Below are positions 7,638-16,576 of a stretch of 64,000 nucleotides of DNA, piece after piece (positions within the stretch are counted from its first letter, which is position 1; the number at the start of each line of letters is the position of its first letter). A program made the translations under genes and the position numbers. The DNA lies in assembly GCA_964546955.1 (NCBI GenBank), contig CAZJLP010000005.1, positions 82,783-146,782 on the forward strand, written 5' to 3'. The DNA comes from CAZJLP01 sp964546955. GTDB lineage: Bacteria; Verrucomicrobiota; Verrucomicrobiia; Opitutales; Opitutaceae. The notes beneath the pieces are model-generated. The model saw nothing but the letters and a program-made list of their open reading frames with translations. It searched no databases and was not told the origin of the DNA.

Positions 7638-10600
7638 CTACACCGAAACGGTACTTTCGAGGCGGCGGTTTGTTTCTTTCTCTCCTAGGGGAATGTGGCT
7701 TCTCCATTTGCCGGCGGGGATTGCCGCTAGGCCAATGAGGGCAAGCTGGCTGGTGAAAAAGGCGACGAGCCACCAGAACGCGGCGTCCATGAAACCGTAG
7801 CTGTGGAGACCGACTCCCAGCATATTTACGCCGAACCAGCTCCAGGCGGTCACGATGTTGCCGAAGATGGCGAGCGACATGAGGCCGCGGTCTTTGATCA
7901 TGCCGCCCCAGCGAGCATGCAGGATGAGGGCGTTCCAAAGAACGATGATCAACGCACCGTTTTCCTTTGGGTCCCAGCCCCAGAAACGCCCCCAGGATTG
8001 GTCGGCCCAGATGCCCCCGAGCACGGTTCCGACCAAGCTGAAGAGTGTCGCGAAACAGACGATGCCGTAGACCATCCGATTCAGGGAATCGGCCGTGGGT
8101 CGATCGAGAGACCGAGTAAACACGCCTCGAAGCACGTAGATCAGCGCCAGAAACCCCGCGAGGAACGTGGCGGCGTATCCGAGCGTGATCACGACAACGT
8201 GGGTGGCTAACCAGAAGTTCGAATCCAGGACCGCTCGCATCATTTCCAAGGTGTCCCCGCCGAGAGAGAGGTGGTGGGCGATCAGCAAGGTCGAAAACCC
8301 GATCAACCCGGCCGCGACGCTGGCGACCGCGTTTCGGTAGATGCGCTCGATGACCAGGCACAATCCGACCGCGCCCCAACCGACAAACAAGGCGGAGGAA
8401 TACAGATTGGTGACGGGCGGTCGATCCTCCAGCCACATCCGCGTGACAATCCCCGCGGTGGTGAGCGCGAATGCGAGAGCGACCAAGGCGAATGCGCTAC
8501 GCGAGAGCGTTTCCGGCCACTTCAGCCAGGAGAGTACGGCCAGAAGGAAAGCCGCGACGTAGATCAAGGTGCTCGTATAGAAGGGTTGCGCCGCGTTGAA
8601 GACTGTCTCGACCCGGTTCTTGGTGACGTGCGCGCCGTATCGGTCCGCCAGGCTCGAATGGTGCGCTTGAATGAGTCGGTTGAATTCTCCGTGATTTTGC
8701 TCCCGCCACGCTTTCGCCAGGTTCCCGAAGAAGAAGAAAGGCAATTCTCCCTGATTCGCGATCGCAGCGCGAAGCCAGGCCGCGGTCGAAATCCACGCAT
8801 CGGGCTGGGGCGAGCCAGCAGGCGGGGGCACGGCCAGAAGATAGGGACCCCGTTCCATCAAACTGAGCAATAGGCTGAGTTCGGGACTGGGCTGCGCAGT
8901 GCGATCCGTGGTCCGCGCAACGCGGAGTTTTTCCCAGGCTCCGAGGAAGGTGTCCACCTCGGGGGCGACAAGGCTGGACTGCAACCGTTGATACAGAATC
9001 AGGTTGTTTCGCAATTGTACGATTGCTTTCTGGAACGGTGTTCGGACCGGAGCCTCAACGGCATCGGCGAGCCGCGCTTGGCGGTCCAGCTCGCGCAATC
9101 CCGGGGCTAGCTGTTGGAAGGAAAAGCGCTTTCCGCCCGCGCCGGCCCCGGTCTCCAGATTGAGAAGCGAAAGGACATCGGGGTGGACGATTTCGAACGT
9201 TTGATAACGGTCGGCGAGTTCAGGCCGGAACGAGACATCCAGAAGCCATTCGGCCGGAGTCAAGGCGCGGCCCTCCGAGTTCGCCACGCGTTGCCTTCCT
9301 TGCAAAACGAGAAGGGAAGTGCGCGCAACCGTATCGACGGGTTTGATGCGTCCATTGACAAGCACGGGCACGTGGCCGAAGGAGCGCAGGTCGAACGCGG
9401 TTTTGTTCTTGGGGGGAACGAAGGTGCCGACCACCAGCGCGAGACTCGCGGCGGCCGCGACGATTGGGATGCGGCTGTGTTGGACTGGCTTGGCCGGTGC
9501 CGCTCGTCGTGCCGTGCTCCGTCGACCGAAGGAGCCGGCCAGGTGAAGGCCGAATTGAAAGAGCAGGCCGATGGTCATGGCCGTGCAGGCCGCGTAGGGC
9601 AGAAGCCAGGACGGATTGCGCACGACCTGAAGGACCGTGGTGCGGTCGTTGTTGTCGAAACCTGCCTGATAAAACGTCAGTCCGGCGTAGCGCAGGGGAT
9701 TGTTCATGTAGATCAATACCTCGCGGTCATCGCTTCCGTTTGGGGTGGTGAGACGCACACGACTCGAAAAGTTCTTCGGTATTTCCGTGCCGGCGTAGCG
9801 ATCGTGGCTGAATTTGAGCAGAGTCAGCGAAAAGGGAGTATAGTGACGGCGCGCACGCAGGGCGATTGTCCAAACGCGCCCACCATGCTCGAAGCGCTGA
9901 GGTCCCGCGAGCAACGCGGAGACCAGCCACGTACCGATCGAACCGTCGGTGCCGACGAGTTCAACGAGGGCGGACGGCATGTTGTTTTCGTTCGTCTTGT
10001 ACGTGATCGGCAGACGAGTCGCGACCAGGTCGGTGCCCACGCCTTGCGAGGCCTCGGCGGCGGCATCGACTCGGCTTCGCAAGGAAGAATTCGGGAAATA
10101 GCTCTTGGGAATGACCCGAAATGGAAGCTTCGGGTGCTGGACCGGTTTTCCCTGGGCCAGCATGGATTGTGGAATCGAGACCACTTCGTCGTGGCCGGGG
10201 TCAGTGAGGTCGATGATCGCCAGCTCGTTGTCCCGATGGCTTTCGGAATAGTTTTTCGTCTGCCCCTGGTCCAAACGCAGGAAAAACTCATCCTGCAATA
10301 ACCCGGTCAGCAGTTCGCCGACGAGGAGCAAGATGATCCCAAAATGGACGAGCAGGATGCCGGACTTGCGCCACGTCGCTTTGAAACGAAAAATGTGCGC
10401 TGCGATGAGATTCAACAAAAGAAGCCCGCCAACGAAATATCCACCGGGGAAGATGGGGACAGCGACGCCGTTGAAGTCCCAAAAAACGATGAACGTCCGG
10501 AAATACTTCTCCTGGACGGCCCAGATCCCGAGATGGACCTGATCGAGCGTGGCGACGAGAATCAGGATGATCGACAACGCGATCAGTACCACCGTGAGTT

Positions 10601-10646
10601 TGAGCGACACCAGGATGTCGCGGACATCTGACAAGATCGTTCGCAT
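7638..10646 (-). CDS. ccsBA: Fused System II cytochrome c synthase CcsBA (ResB-ResC fusion)
   Basis: A 1002-residue membrane protein that exports haem and attaches it to c-type apocytochromes outside the cytoplasmic membrane. The N-terminal half is a ResB/CcsB domain (LKLTVVLIALSIILILVATL, then EKYFRTFIVFW; large periplasmic region; MNNPLRYAGLTFYQAGFD). A TM at about residues 340-360 and another near 390 precede the CcsB C-terminal domain. The last ~330 residues are a CcsA/ResC domain of about eight TMs with the haem-handling motif WGRFWGWDPKENGALI. Natural fusions of this kind occur in Bacteroidetes, epsilonproteobacteria and verrucomicrobia. The abundance of multihaem cytochromes downstream makes it functionally fitting. 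The start lies 2 bp after the upstream lipoprotein stop. Confidence 0.95.
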   Translation of the reverse strand: MRTILSDVRDILVSLKLTVVLIALSIILILVATLDQVHLGIWAVQEKYFRTFIVFWDFNGVAVPIFPGGYFVGGLLLLNLIAAHIFRFKATWRKSGILLVHFGIILLLVGELLTGLLQDEFFLRLDQGQTKNYSESHRDNELAIIDLTDPGHDEVVSIPQSMLAQGKPVQHPKLPFRVIPKSYFPNSSLRSRVDAAAEASQGVGTDLVATRLPITYKTNENNMPSALVELVGTDGSIGTWLVSALLAGPQRFEHGGRVWTIALRARRHYTPFSLTLLKFSHDRYAGTEIPKNFSSRVRLTTPNGSDDREVLIYMNNPLRYAGLTFYQAGFDNNDRTTVLQVVRNPSWLLPYAACTAMTIGLLFQFGLHLAGSFGRRSTARRAAPAKPVQHSRIPIVAAAASLALVVGTFVPPKNKTAFDLRSFGHVPVLVNGRIKPVDTVARTSLLVLQGRQRVANSEGRALTPAEWLLDVSFRPELADRYQTFEIVHPDVLSLLNLETGAGAGGKRFSFQQLAPGLRELDRQARLADAVEAPVRTPFQKAIVQLRNNLILYQRLQSSLVAPEVDTFLGAWEKLRVARTTDRTAQPSPELSLLLSLMERGPYLLAVPPPAGSPQPDAWISTAAWLRAAIANQGELPFFFFGNLAKAWREQNHGEFNRLIQAHHSSLADRYGAHVTKNRVETVFNAAQPFYTSTLIYVAAFLLAVLSWLKWPETLSRSAFALVALAFALTTAGIVTRMWLEDRPPVTNLYSSALFVGWGAVGLCLVIERIYRNAVASVAAGLIGFSTLLIAHHLSLGGDTLEMMRAVLDSNFWLATHVVVITLGYAATFLAGFLALIYVLRGVFTRSLDRPTADSLNRMVYGIVCFATLFSLVGTVLGGIWADQSWGRFWGWDPKENGALIIVLWNALILHARWGGMIKDRGLMSLAIFGNIVTAWSWFGVNMLGVGLHSYGFMDAAFWWLVAFFTSQLALIGLAAIPAGKWRSHIPLGEKETNRRLESTVSV

Positions 10647-10648
10647 GG

Positions 10649-11305
10649 TCAGGGCGCCTTGACGGTCTTTAGGAACTCCAGGAAGCGGGGCTTTTCGCGT
10701 GCGAGCAGGTCGGTCGGTCCCGTCATTTTGAAAAACCAGGTCGAATTGCCATTCGGTACGCTGGCGCCGAGAATGCCATTCGGTTTGTTGCCTGCCGCCA
10801 CGATATCGACCACGGCGAATTTCAGGGCATTGGCTTCAAATCGAACGAGGACTTTTGTCAATTCAGCCTCCCCAACGGGCGGTAGCTGCAACTGGTTTCG
10901 CCACCGGTTTACGTTCGCGAGTTCCCCGCCCACGTCTCCCGGGAAGGCGGTGATCGAGAGTTCGGCGTCGGCCCCGGGTAGGCCAGGAATCGTATAGCTG
11001 CCCTTCCGCATCGGAGAACTGGGCTTCGATTTCCATTCAGCAGGAGCATTCCAAGTCAGGCCCGAACCTTCGGCTGTCCGGACCGCGGTGTTGGCCATAT
11101 CGGCGGGTGAAGCGGTCGCGGTTCCCGCTGTACTCGCGTCGGTCAGAGCAAGGGTAGGCGCATTCTCCTTGGGCGTGCGATAGCTGATGACCTGTTGTTC
11201 TCGACAAGAAGTGCCCAGCACGGTACTGCAGAAGACGGTTAGAAGAAGCGGAACGGGCCGCCTGACTGAATCCATCCGAAAGGAAAGGGTACGCATGAGG
11301 GACAA
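10649..11305 (-). CDS. Putative exported lipoprotein of unknown function, cotranscribed with ccsBA
   Basis: A 218-residue protein with an N-terminal hydrophobic segment (RRPVPLLLTVFCSTVLG) ending in a possible lipobox cysteine (GTSC, a weak match). A Thr/Ala-rich linker follows, then a globular domain with LTWNAPAEWKSKPSSPMRKG and repeated small beta-like motifs up to a C-terminal FLEFLKTVKAP. No enzyme family was recognised with certainty. The 2-bp spacing to ccsBA indicates one transcript, so a role in cytochrome maturation or in the envelope near it is possible. The first ATG is at 11305; later in-frame starts exist (for example the Met of FRMDSVRRP) that would give a tighter signal peptide. 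Confidence 0.75.
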   Translation of the reverse strand: MSLMRTLSFRMDSVRRPVPLLLTVFCSTVLGTSCREQQVISYRTPKENAPTLALTDASTAGTATASPADMANTAVRTAEGSGLTWNAPAEWKSKPSSPMRKGSYTIPGLPGADAELSITAFPGDVGGELANVNRWRNQLQLPPVGEAELTKVLVRFEANALKFAVVDIVAAGNKPNGILGASVPNGNSTWFFKMTGPTDLLAREKPRFLEFLKTVKAP

Positions 11306-11423
11306 TTATCAGACAAGGATAGTCATGGCTGCGCGTTTTTTGTCCAACCCCGATCACCGGCGTAAACCAGGCAGCCAATAAACGACCAGCGGCCGGCAAG
11401 TTTTGCGGAGCGCGATTCCTCGA

Positions 11424-11451
11424 AGCCGGGTAAAACTTAGCCGGGTCAAAA
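11424..11451. repeat. Short tandem repeat upstream of small cytochrome c gene
   Basis: AGCCGGGTAAAACTT (11424-11438) is followed directly by AGCCGGGTCAAAA (11439-11451), a 15-bp-period direct repeat 40-65 bp before the cytochrome c start. Such spacing could bind a direct-repeat regulator, but nothing else supports this. Confidence 0.3.
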
Positions 11452-11489
11452 AAGACACTGTGCCAACCGATAATTCCCCCCAAGAAATC

Positions 11490-11831
11490 ATGAAAACCAG
11501 ATCTGTCATCTCCACCGTGGTGCTTGCGACTTTCCTCACGAGTTTGGCCCCATTGGGCGCCGCTCCCGCTGCCGAGAACTGGGAGAATCATTGCGCCAAA
11601 TGTCACGGCGCCGATGGCAAGGGGCAAACGAAGGTGGGAAAAAAACTGAACCTTCGCGACTACACGGATGCTAAAGTGCAGGCCGAATTGAAGGACGACG
11701 AGATGTACAAGGCGACTGCCGAGGGCATTTTCGACAAAGCCGGCAAGGAGAAGATGAAGGCCTACAAAGCGGAGCTTTCGGAGGCGGAAATGAAGGAGCT
11801 GGTTGCGTACATTCGGAAATTCAAGGCGTGA
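11490..11831 (+). CDS. Small monohaem class I cytochrome c, exported
   Basis: A 113-residue periplasmic cytochrome. The ATG at 11490 gives a clean signal peptide (MKTRSVISTVVLATFLTSLA followed by PLGAAPAA); the upstream extension of the frame is spurious. The mature domain holds one haem site CAKCHGADGKG near residue 33 and the distal methionine region KMKAYKAELSEAEMKELVAYIRK, typical of cytochrome c class I. It is 55 bp upstream of the multihaem NapC/NirT gene on the same strand and is a candidate diffusible carrier between the inner-membrane cytochrome and other acceptors. Confidence 0.92.
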   Translation: MKTRSVISTVVLATFLTSLAPLGAAPAAENWENHCAKCHGADGKGQTKVGKKLNLRDYTDAKVQAELKDDEMYKATAEGIFDKAGKEKMKAYKAELSEAEMKELVAYIRKFKA

Positions 11832-11886
11832 CAATTATTTCCTCTCGGGACGCCTGAGCGCGGCCCGCTAACCCTTTTCACCAGCG

Positions 11887-13398
11887 ATGACGTCCGAACC
11901 CGCCGCGGTGCCGCCTGGTGAGAAGCCCTCTCGACGGCGATCGCATTTCAACAACTGGATCACCGCGATTGGCGCGGTCGTTGCCGTCGGGGCGCTGTTT
12001 TCCTTCGCGCTCCTCGTGTGGATGGATTTCACGCAGGGCGATTCCAACCCGTACCTCGGCATCTTCACGTACATTGTCGCTCCGGGGTTTTTGATTTCCG
12101 GGCTCGGAGTGATGCTGTTCGGAGCTTGGGCGCAGCGCCGCTGGGCGGTCAAGCACGCTGCCACGAAGCCCGACAAATGGCGGCTCGATTTCTCCAACCC
12201 CAAACAACGCAGGCGCGTGCTTCTCTTCGGGGCCGGAGCCGTCTGCTTTCTTCTCCTCAGTGCGTTCGGGAGCTATCAGACGTATCACTACTCCGAATCC
12301 ACGCAGTTCTGCGGGCAGGTCTGCCACGACGCGATGGACCCGGAGTTTGTCACTTACCAGCGCGGCTCCCACGCGCGGGTGGACTGCGTCCAGTGCCATA
12401 TAGGTTCCGGTGCCGAATGGTTCGTGAAAGCCAAGATCAACGGAACGCACCAGCTCATCGCGTATACGTTGAACAACTACAAACGACCGATCGAGACGCC
12501 GCTCAAGAATCTCCGCCCCGCCCAGGATATTTGCGAGAAATGTCATTGGCCCGAGAAGTTTCACGGCAACGTGGAGATGAACTACGAGCACTTTCTCTCC
12601 GACAAAAAAAACACGTCGTACACCGTACGCATGCTCATGCACGTGAACAAGAGTTCCGCGGGCGCTCCCCCCGGCGGCATTCACTGGCACGTGAACGAAA
12701 GCGAGAAGGTCGAGTACTACGCGACCGACGACAAACGTCAGGATATTCCCTGGACGCGTGTCACCAATCTGAAAGACGGCACGAGCCGGGTGTTTCGCAC
12801 CGAAGCATTCAAGGGCGAACCGCCGTCGGACAAAATCCGCGTGATGGACTGCATGGATTGTCATAACCGTCCCGCGCACTCGTTTCCCACTGCCAATGAC
12901 GCCATCGAGAAGGCCATGGCCTCCGGCGAGCTTTCGCTGAAGCTGCCGAACATCAAGCGGGTGGCTGTCCAGGCCATGACGCAGAAGGAGATCGTGAGTG
13001 GCGCGGACGCGCCGCAAAAAATTGCCGACTTCATCCGCTCCAAGTACACAGACCCGGCGCTCACGGCCGATGTCACTGCCGCCATCGCTCACGTTCAGCG
13101 CGTGTTTGCGGTCTCCATCTTTCCCGATCGCAAGGCGGACTGGAGGGTGTACCCCAACAATATCGGCCACAAGGACTGGCCGGGCTGTTTCCGCTGTCAC
13201 GACGACAAACACAAGACCGCCCAGGGGCAGGCGGTCCGGTCGAGCGATTGTGCGTCCTGCCATACGATCCTCGCGCAGGGCAAGGGCGGGGACCTGCAGA
13301 CACTGTCCGCGAAGGGACTGCCGTTCGCGCACCCTGAAGGCGAGCTGGACGCTGAGCTCACGTGTGCCGATTGCCACAACGGAGGGATTCAAAAGTAG
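11887..13398 (+). CDS. ImcH-like NapC/NirT inner-membrane heptahaem cytochrome c
   Basis: A 503-residue quinol-oxidising cytochrome candidate. Three N-terminal TM segments (about 24-46, 57-80 and 109-128) anchor a periplasmic domain with seven haem sites: an atypical CGQVCH (CX3CH, residues 142-147), then CVQCH, CEKCH, CMDCH, CFRCH, CASCH and CADCH. The CX3CH site followed by YQRGSHARVDCVQCHIGSG is typical of a NapC/NirT branch. Three TMs plus seven haems is also the architecture of Geobacter ImcH. It probably moves electrons from the quinol pool to the octahaem protein encoded next. It is preceded by a small cytochrome c and followed after 279 bp by the octahaem gene. Confidence 0.9.
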   Translation: MTSEPAAVPPGEKPSRRRSHFNNWITAIGAVVAVGALFSFALLVWMDFTQGDSNPYLGIFTYIVAPGFLISGLGVMLFGAWAQRRWAVKHAATKPDKWRLDFSNPKQRRRVLLFGAGAVCFLLLSAFGSYQTYHYSESTQFCGQVCHDAMDPEFVTYQRGSHARVDCVQCHIGSGAEWFVKAKINGTHQLIAYTLNNYKRPIETPLKNLRPAQDICEKCHWPEKFHGNVEMNYEHFLSDKKNTSYTVRMLMHVNKSSAGAPPGGIHWHVNESEKVEYYATDDKRQDIPWTRVTNLKDGTSRVFRTEAFKGEPPSDKIRVMDCMDCHNRPAHSFPTANDAIEKAMASGELSLKLPNIKRVAVQAMTQKEIVSGADAPQKIADFIRSKYTDPALTADVTAAIAHVQRVFAVSIFPDRKADWRVYPNNIGHKDWPGCFRCHDDKHKTAQGQAVRSSDCASCHTILAQGKGGDLQTLSAKGLPFAHPEGELDAELTCADCHNGGIQK

Positions 13399-13677
13399 CC
13401 GGAGGGCGAAATGGCGCGAGGAATCCCACGTACCTGCCGCCAGTCGCTCTTAGCCGTGGAGAGGGAAGACACGCCCGGATTTTCCGACTTGCTCGCGCGG
13501 CAGAGCGTTGAGCCAACCGCTCGGAAGACAGAATCCAAAAGGACGTTGTGCGCGCAATCCTTGCGCAGGACTTAGCAACGCATGCGCAGCCAAGTGAGCG
13601 CAATTTGTGCATACTGACACCGCGCTATCAGGAATCTCGGACTTCAAAGTGAACCACCAACTCGAAACCGGACTGCC

Positions 13678-14466
13678 ATGATCAACCGCCTTCGCTCGAT
13701 CAAAAATTACCTCATCTTCGGAGGCGTAGCCTGCTGGGGCTTGCTGCTCGTTTCCTGCATGATGGTGGATCGAACGATGTTCGCGCCGCCACATATCCCT
13801 GGGGCCGCGAACGCCACATTCGTCGGGTCCAAGGACTGCCAGCAGTGCCACGAAAACATCACGTCCGGCTTCCACGACGCGACTCACGCGAAGTTGATGG
13901 CGCCGGGCGACAATGCAAAGAACGTCGGGTGCGAGACCTGCCACGGCCCGGGCAGCGTGCACTCAAAAACGGGCGGCGGGGCCGGAACGATTCTCAACCC
14001 TCAACTCTCGCCTGAGACTTGCTACCAGTGTCACATGGACAAACGGGGTGAGTTCCAACTCCCCTCGGCTCACCCGATCGCTCACGGCAAGATGTCGTGC
14101 TCGGACTGCCACGATCCGCACAAAGGCGATGCTGTCATGGGTGGAAAGACCAACCTGGCCGCCCTCAACGATACCTGCCTTAAATGTCACTCAGCACAGA
14201 GCGGGCCGTACGTCTTCGAACACGAGGCGATGCGCGAGGGCTGCATGACCTGCCATTCCGCGCACGGCTCGGTGAACGACAAGATGCTCAAAGCGCGCAA
14301 TCAGACGCTCTGCCTGCAATGCCACTATCAGCAACAGACTGTCTCCGGCCAGCTGCTGATCGGCGGCCGCGACCATGCCGCTTTCGTGCAACGCGGCACC
14401 TGCTGGACAGCCGGCTGCCACGAAGCAGTGCACGGATCGCACGTCAACTCCTCACTCCGGTTCTAA
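13678..14466 (+). CDS. Octahaem periplasmic lipoprotein cytochrome c (MtrA/DmsE-like)
   Basis: A 262-residue multihaem cytochrome with a lipobox (GLLLVSC, cysteine near residue 25) after a signal segment. Seven CXXCH sites (CQQCH, CETCH, CYQCH, CSDCH, CLKCH, CMTCH, CLQCH) and one CX4CH site (CWTAGCH) precede HGSHVNSSLRF, the His-Gly-Ser ending seen in MtrA-type proteins. MtrA itself has ten haems, so this is a shortened relative. In porin-cytochrome complexes the MtrA-type cytochrome sits inside the barrel and wires electrons through the outer membrane; the barrel gene follows after 29 bp. The predicted lipid anchor is unusual for MtrA proper and would tether it to a membrane. Confidence 0.9.
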   Translation: MINRLRSIKNYLIFGGVACWGLLLVSCMMVDRTMFAPPHIPGAANATFVGSKDCQQCHENITSGFHDATHAKLMAPGDNAKNVGCETCHGPGSVHSKTGGGAGTILNPQLSPETCYQCHMDKRGEFQLPSAHPIAHGKMSCSDCHDPHKGDAVMGGKTNLAALNDTCLKCHSAQSGPYVFEHEAMREGCMTCHSAHGSVNDKMLKARNQTLCLQCHYQQQTVSGQLLIGGRDHAAFVQRGTCWTAGCHEAVHGSHVNSSLRF

Positions 14467-14495
14467 TCCAAGCCAACCCTTCAACTCATCCGACT

Positions 14496-16538
14496 ATGCA
14501 AAGCTCACGCTGCTGTGCCATCTGGGTGGCGTTCCTCGTAACCACCGCGCTTGTTCCGGTCCAAACCGAAGCGGCTGACAAAAGCACGACCGAGTCCACG
14601 ATCGCCGTGGGCGGCGGCGCGGCTTGGGTCAGCGGCGACGGCGCCGCGTTTCAACAGCACACGCAGCATAGCAAGGATGGCTTCGGTGGCATCGAAGACT
14701 ATCGCTATACGCGAGAATTCAAGGACAACGTCTTCAAGCTCGAGGGACGGTTGATGTACGGGGAAGGTGATTACGGGCTCAAGTTTCGTTGGGACAAGGA
14801 GGAGAAGTTTTATCTCACGACCGGCTACGAACAATTCCGGGTGTTCTACGACGGCTCCGGCGGTTTTTTCCGGCCGACTGGCACGGTCTTCAAGCTGTAC
14901 CCGGAGGATCTTTCCGTCGATCGAGGCAAACTGTGGTTCGAGTTCGGCACGGTTGATGTCGAAAGGCCCTTGGTTAAATTCCGTTACGAGCGCCAAACCC
15001 GCAAGGGGAGCAAGGGCTCGACCCACTGGGGTGACACCAACCTGGTTGGCGCGCCGTATGGCACGCGCAATATCGTGCCGACGCTGTACGACCTCGACGA
15101 AGTGCGGCATCTTTTCACTCTCGATGTGAGCAAAGAAACCGACGTCCAATCCTGGGCCGTCGGCGGCCGGTACGAATACTCCGAACTCGACAATAAACGT
15201 TTCACCCGGCGCCGCCCGTTCGAGTCCGCGGATCGCTCGGTCACCACGAAGGATCAGACGACTACGGATATATTTGCCGCGCACGGCTTTTATGAACGCA
15301 AGTTGAAGGAGGAAGTGCGTGTGACCGCGGGTGGACTCGTGACTACTCTCGACACCAATCTCATGGGCAGCCGTATCTACGGGGCCGGTCGCGATCCGGT
15401 CTACGATCCGACCTACGCTAGCCGGCAGGCGCGCGACGAAGGCTACTACCAATTGCACGGAGGTGCTCAGTACAAACAGTACGTCGCAAACTTGAACGTG
15501 GTCTATGTCCCGGCGAAAAACTGGACGATCCGCCCAAGCGTGAAGTTTGAGGATCTCCGGCAGGACACGATTTCGATGTTCGAGGAAACGAACGTCGCGA
15601 CCAATCTTTCTCCCATCGTGGAGGAGGTGGACGGTGAGCATAGCAAGAGCTGGGACGAATTTACGGAGGCAATTGAGGTCCGCTATACACGAAACAACTG
15701 GGTGCTGAGCGCCGAAGGTGAATGGAACCAGGGGATGGGCGAGGTGCAGGAAGACCGACTGCTGGTTGAAACCGGCGCGTTTACCATCGATCGCGACTCG
15801 GAGTACGAGCGGATCGGACAGAAGTACACGCTCAGCGCCAACTGGTATGCAAAGCCGGGTCTCACGTTCGCCGGGCAGTATTACTACAAGGTGAAGGTGA
15901 ACGACTATGACGCGACGCGAGATTCGACTCCGGCGGGCTCCGCTGACCGTTACCCTGCGTACATCACGGACCAGGATTTCGAAACCCACGATTTCAACTT
16001 CCGGATGTCGTGGCGTCCACGGCCGCTGCTCAGCTTCGTGACGCGGTATGACTACCAGACCTCGACGATCACGAGCGTGGAGGCGGGCTTGGCCAAAGCC
16101 GAGAGCTCCGAGCTGAATACGCACATCGTCAGCCAGAACGCCACCTGGAACCCGACGGCCCGACTTTACGTGTCCGGCAATATCAACGTGACCTGGGATC
16201 AGCTCAAGACTCCCGCCTACGCGTTCGTTCAGCAGGGGGACAACAATTATATCAACGGAGCGCTCGGGGCCGGGTACGCGATCGGCAAGGTGACGGACGT
16301 CTACTTGGACTATACTTTTTACCGGGCCGACAACTTCATCGACAACTCTGCGACCTCCCTGCCATTCGGCGCTGATCAGCGGCAGCAGGCGGCCTACTTG
16401 ACCTGGGTCAGGCGTCACACCGCAAACCTGATCTACACCGTTAAGTACGGTTTTGTGACCAACCGGGACGGCACCTATGTGGGTCGCAACGACTATGACG
16501 GCCACATGATTTACGGAAAAGTGCAGTATCGGTACTGA
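14496..16538 (+). CDS. MtrB/PioB-like outer-membrane beta-barrel of the porin-cytochrome conduit
   Basis: A 680-residue exported protein. The ATG at 14496 yields a signal peptide (CCAIWVAFLVTTALVPVQTE, cleaved near AEA); the longer frame upstream overlaps the cytochrome and is rejected. The mature part consists of alternating amphipathic beta-strands rich in Tyr/Trp/Arg (for example LKFRWDKEEKFYLTTGYEQF) and ends with an aromatic residue (KVQYRY), as expected for BAM-assembled barrels. Context (29 bp after the octahaem cytochrome), length and strand pattern point to the MtrB/PioB sheath role. No outer-surface cytochrome (MtrC type) is present in the window. The barrel family call is by pattern and context. 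Confidence 0.82.
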   Translation: MQSSRCCAIWVAFLVTTALVPVQTEAADKSTTESTIAVGGGAAWVSGDGAAFQQHTQHSKDGFGGIEDYRYTREFKDNVFKLEGRLMYGEGDYGLKFRWDKEEKFYLTTGYEQFRVFYDGSGGFFRPTGTVFKLYPEDLSVDRGKLWFEFGTVDVERPLVKFRYERQTRKGSKGSTHWGDTNLVGAPYGTRNIVPTLYDLDEVRHLFTLDVSKETDVQSWAVGGRYEYSELDNKRFTRRRPFESADRSVTTKDQTTTDIFAAHGFYERKLKEEVRVTAGGLVTTLDTNLMGSRIYGAGRDPVYDPTYASRQARDEGYYQLHGGAQYKQYVANLNVVYVPAKNWTIRPSVKFEDLRQDTISMFEETNVATNLSPIVEEVDGEHSKSWDEFTEAIEVRYTRNNWVLSAEGEWNQGMGEVQEDRLLVETGAFTIDRDSEYERIGQKYTLSANWYAKPGLTFAGQYYYKVKVNDYDATRDSTPAGSADRYPAYITDQDFETHDFNFRMSWRPRPLLSFVTRYDYQTSTITSVEAGLAKAESSELNTHIVSQNATWNPTARLYVSGNINVTWDQLKTPAYAFVQQGDNNYINGALGAGYAIGKVTDVYLDYTFYRADNFIDNSATSLPFGADQRQQAAYLTWVRRHTANLIYTVKYGFVTNRDGTYVGRNDYDGHMIYGKVQYRY

Positions 16539-16576
16539 TCCAAGCTCCTCGAGAACTCCAACCCCCATCTGTTTCC

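Noticed and set aside
11878..13392. 504-codon open frame antisense to the heptahaem cytochrome
   Set aside because: It is the mirror of a clear multihaem gene in a GC-rich genome; its translation has no recognisable domain and is His/Arg/Val-rich.
14184..14495. Upstream extension of the barrel frame
   Set aside because: It lies in the octahaem gene in another frame; the ATG at 14496 has a proper signal peptide.
14505..16568. 687-codon open frame antisense to the barrel gene
   Set aside because: Long antisense frame caused by codon bias; no signal, motif or separate ribosome site.
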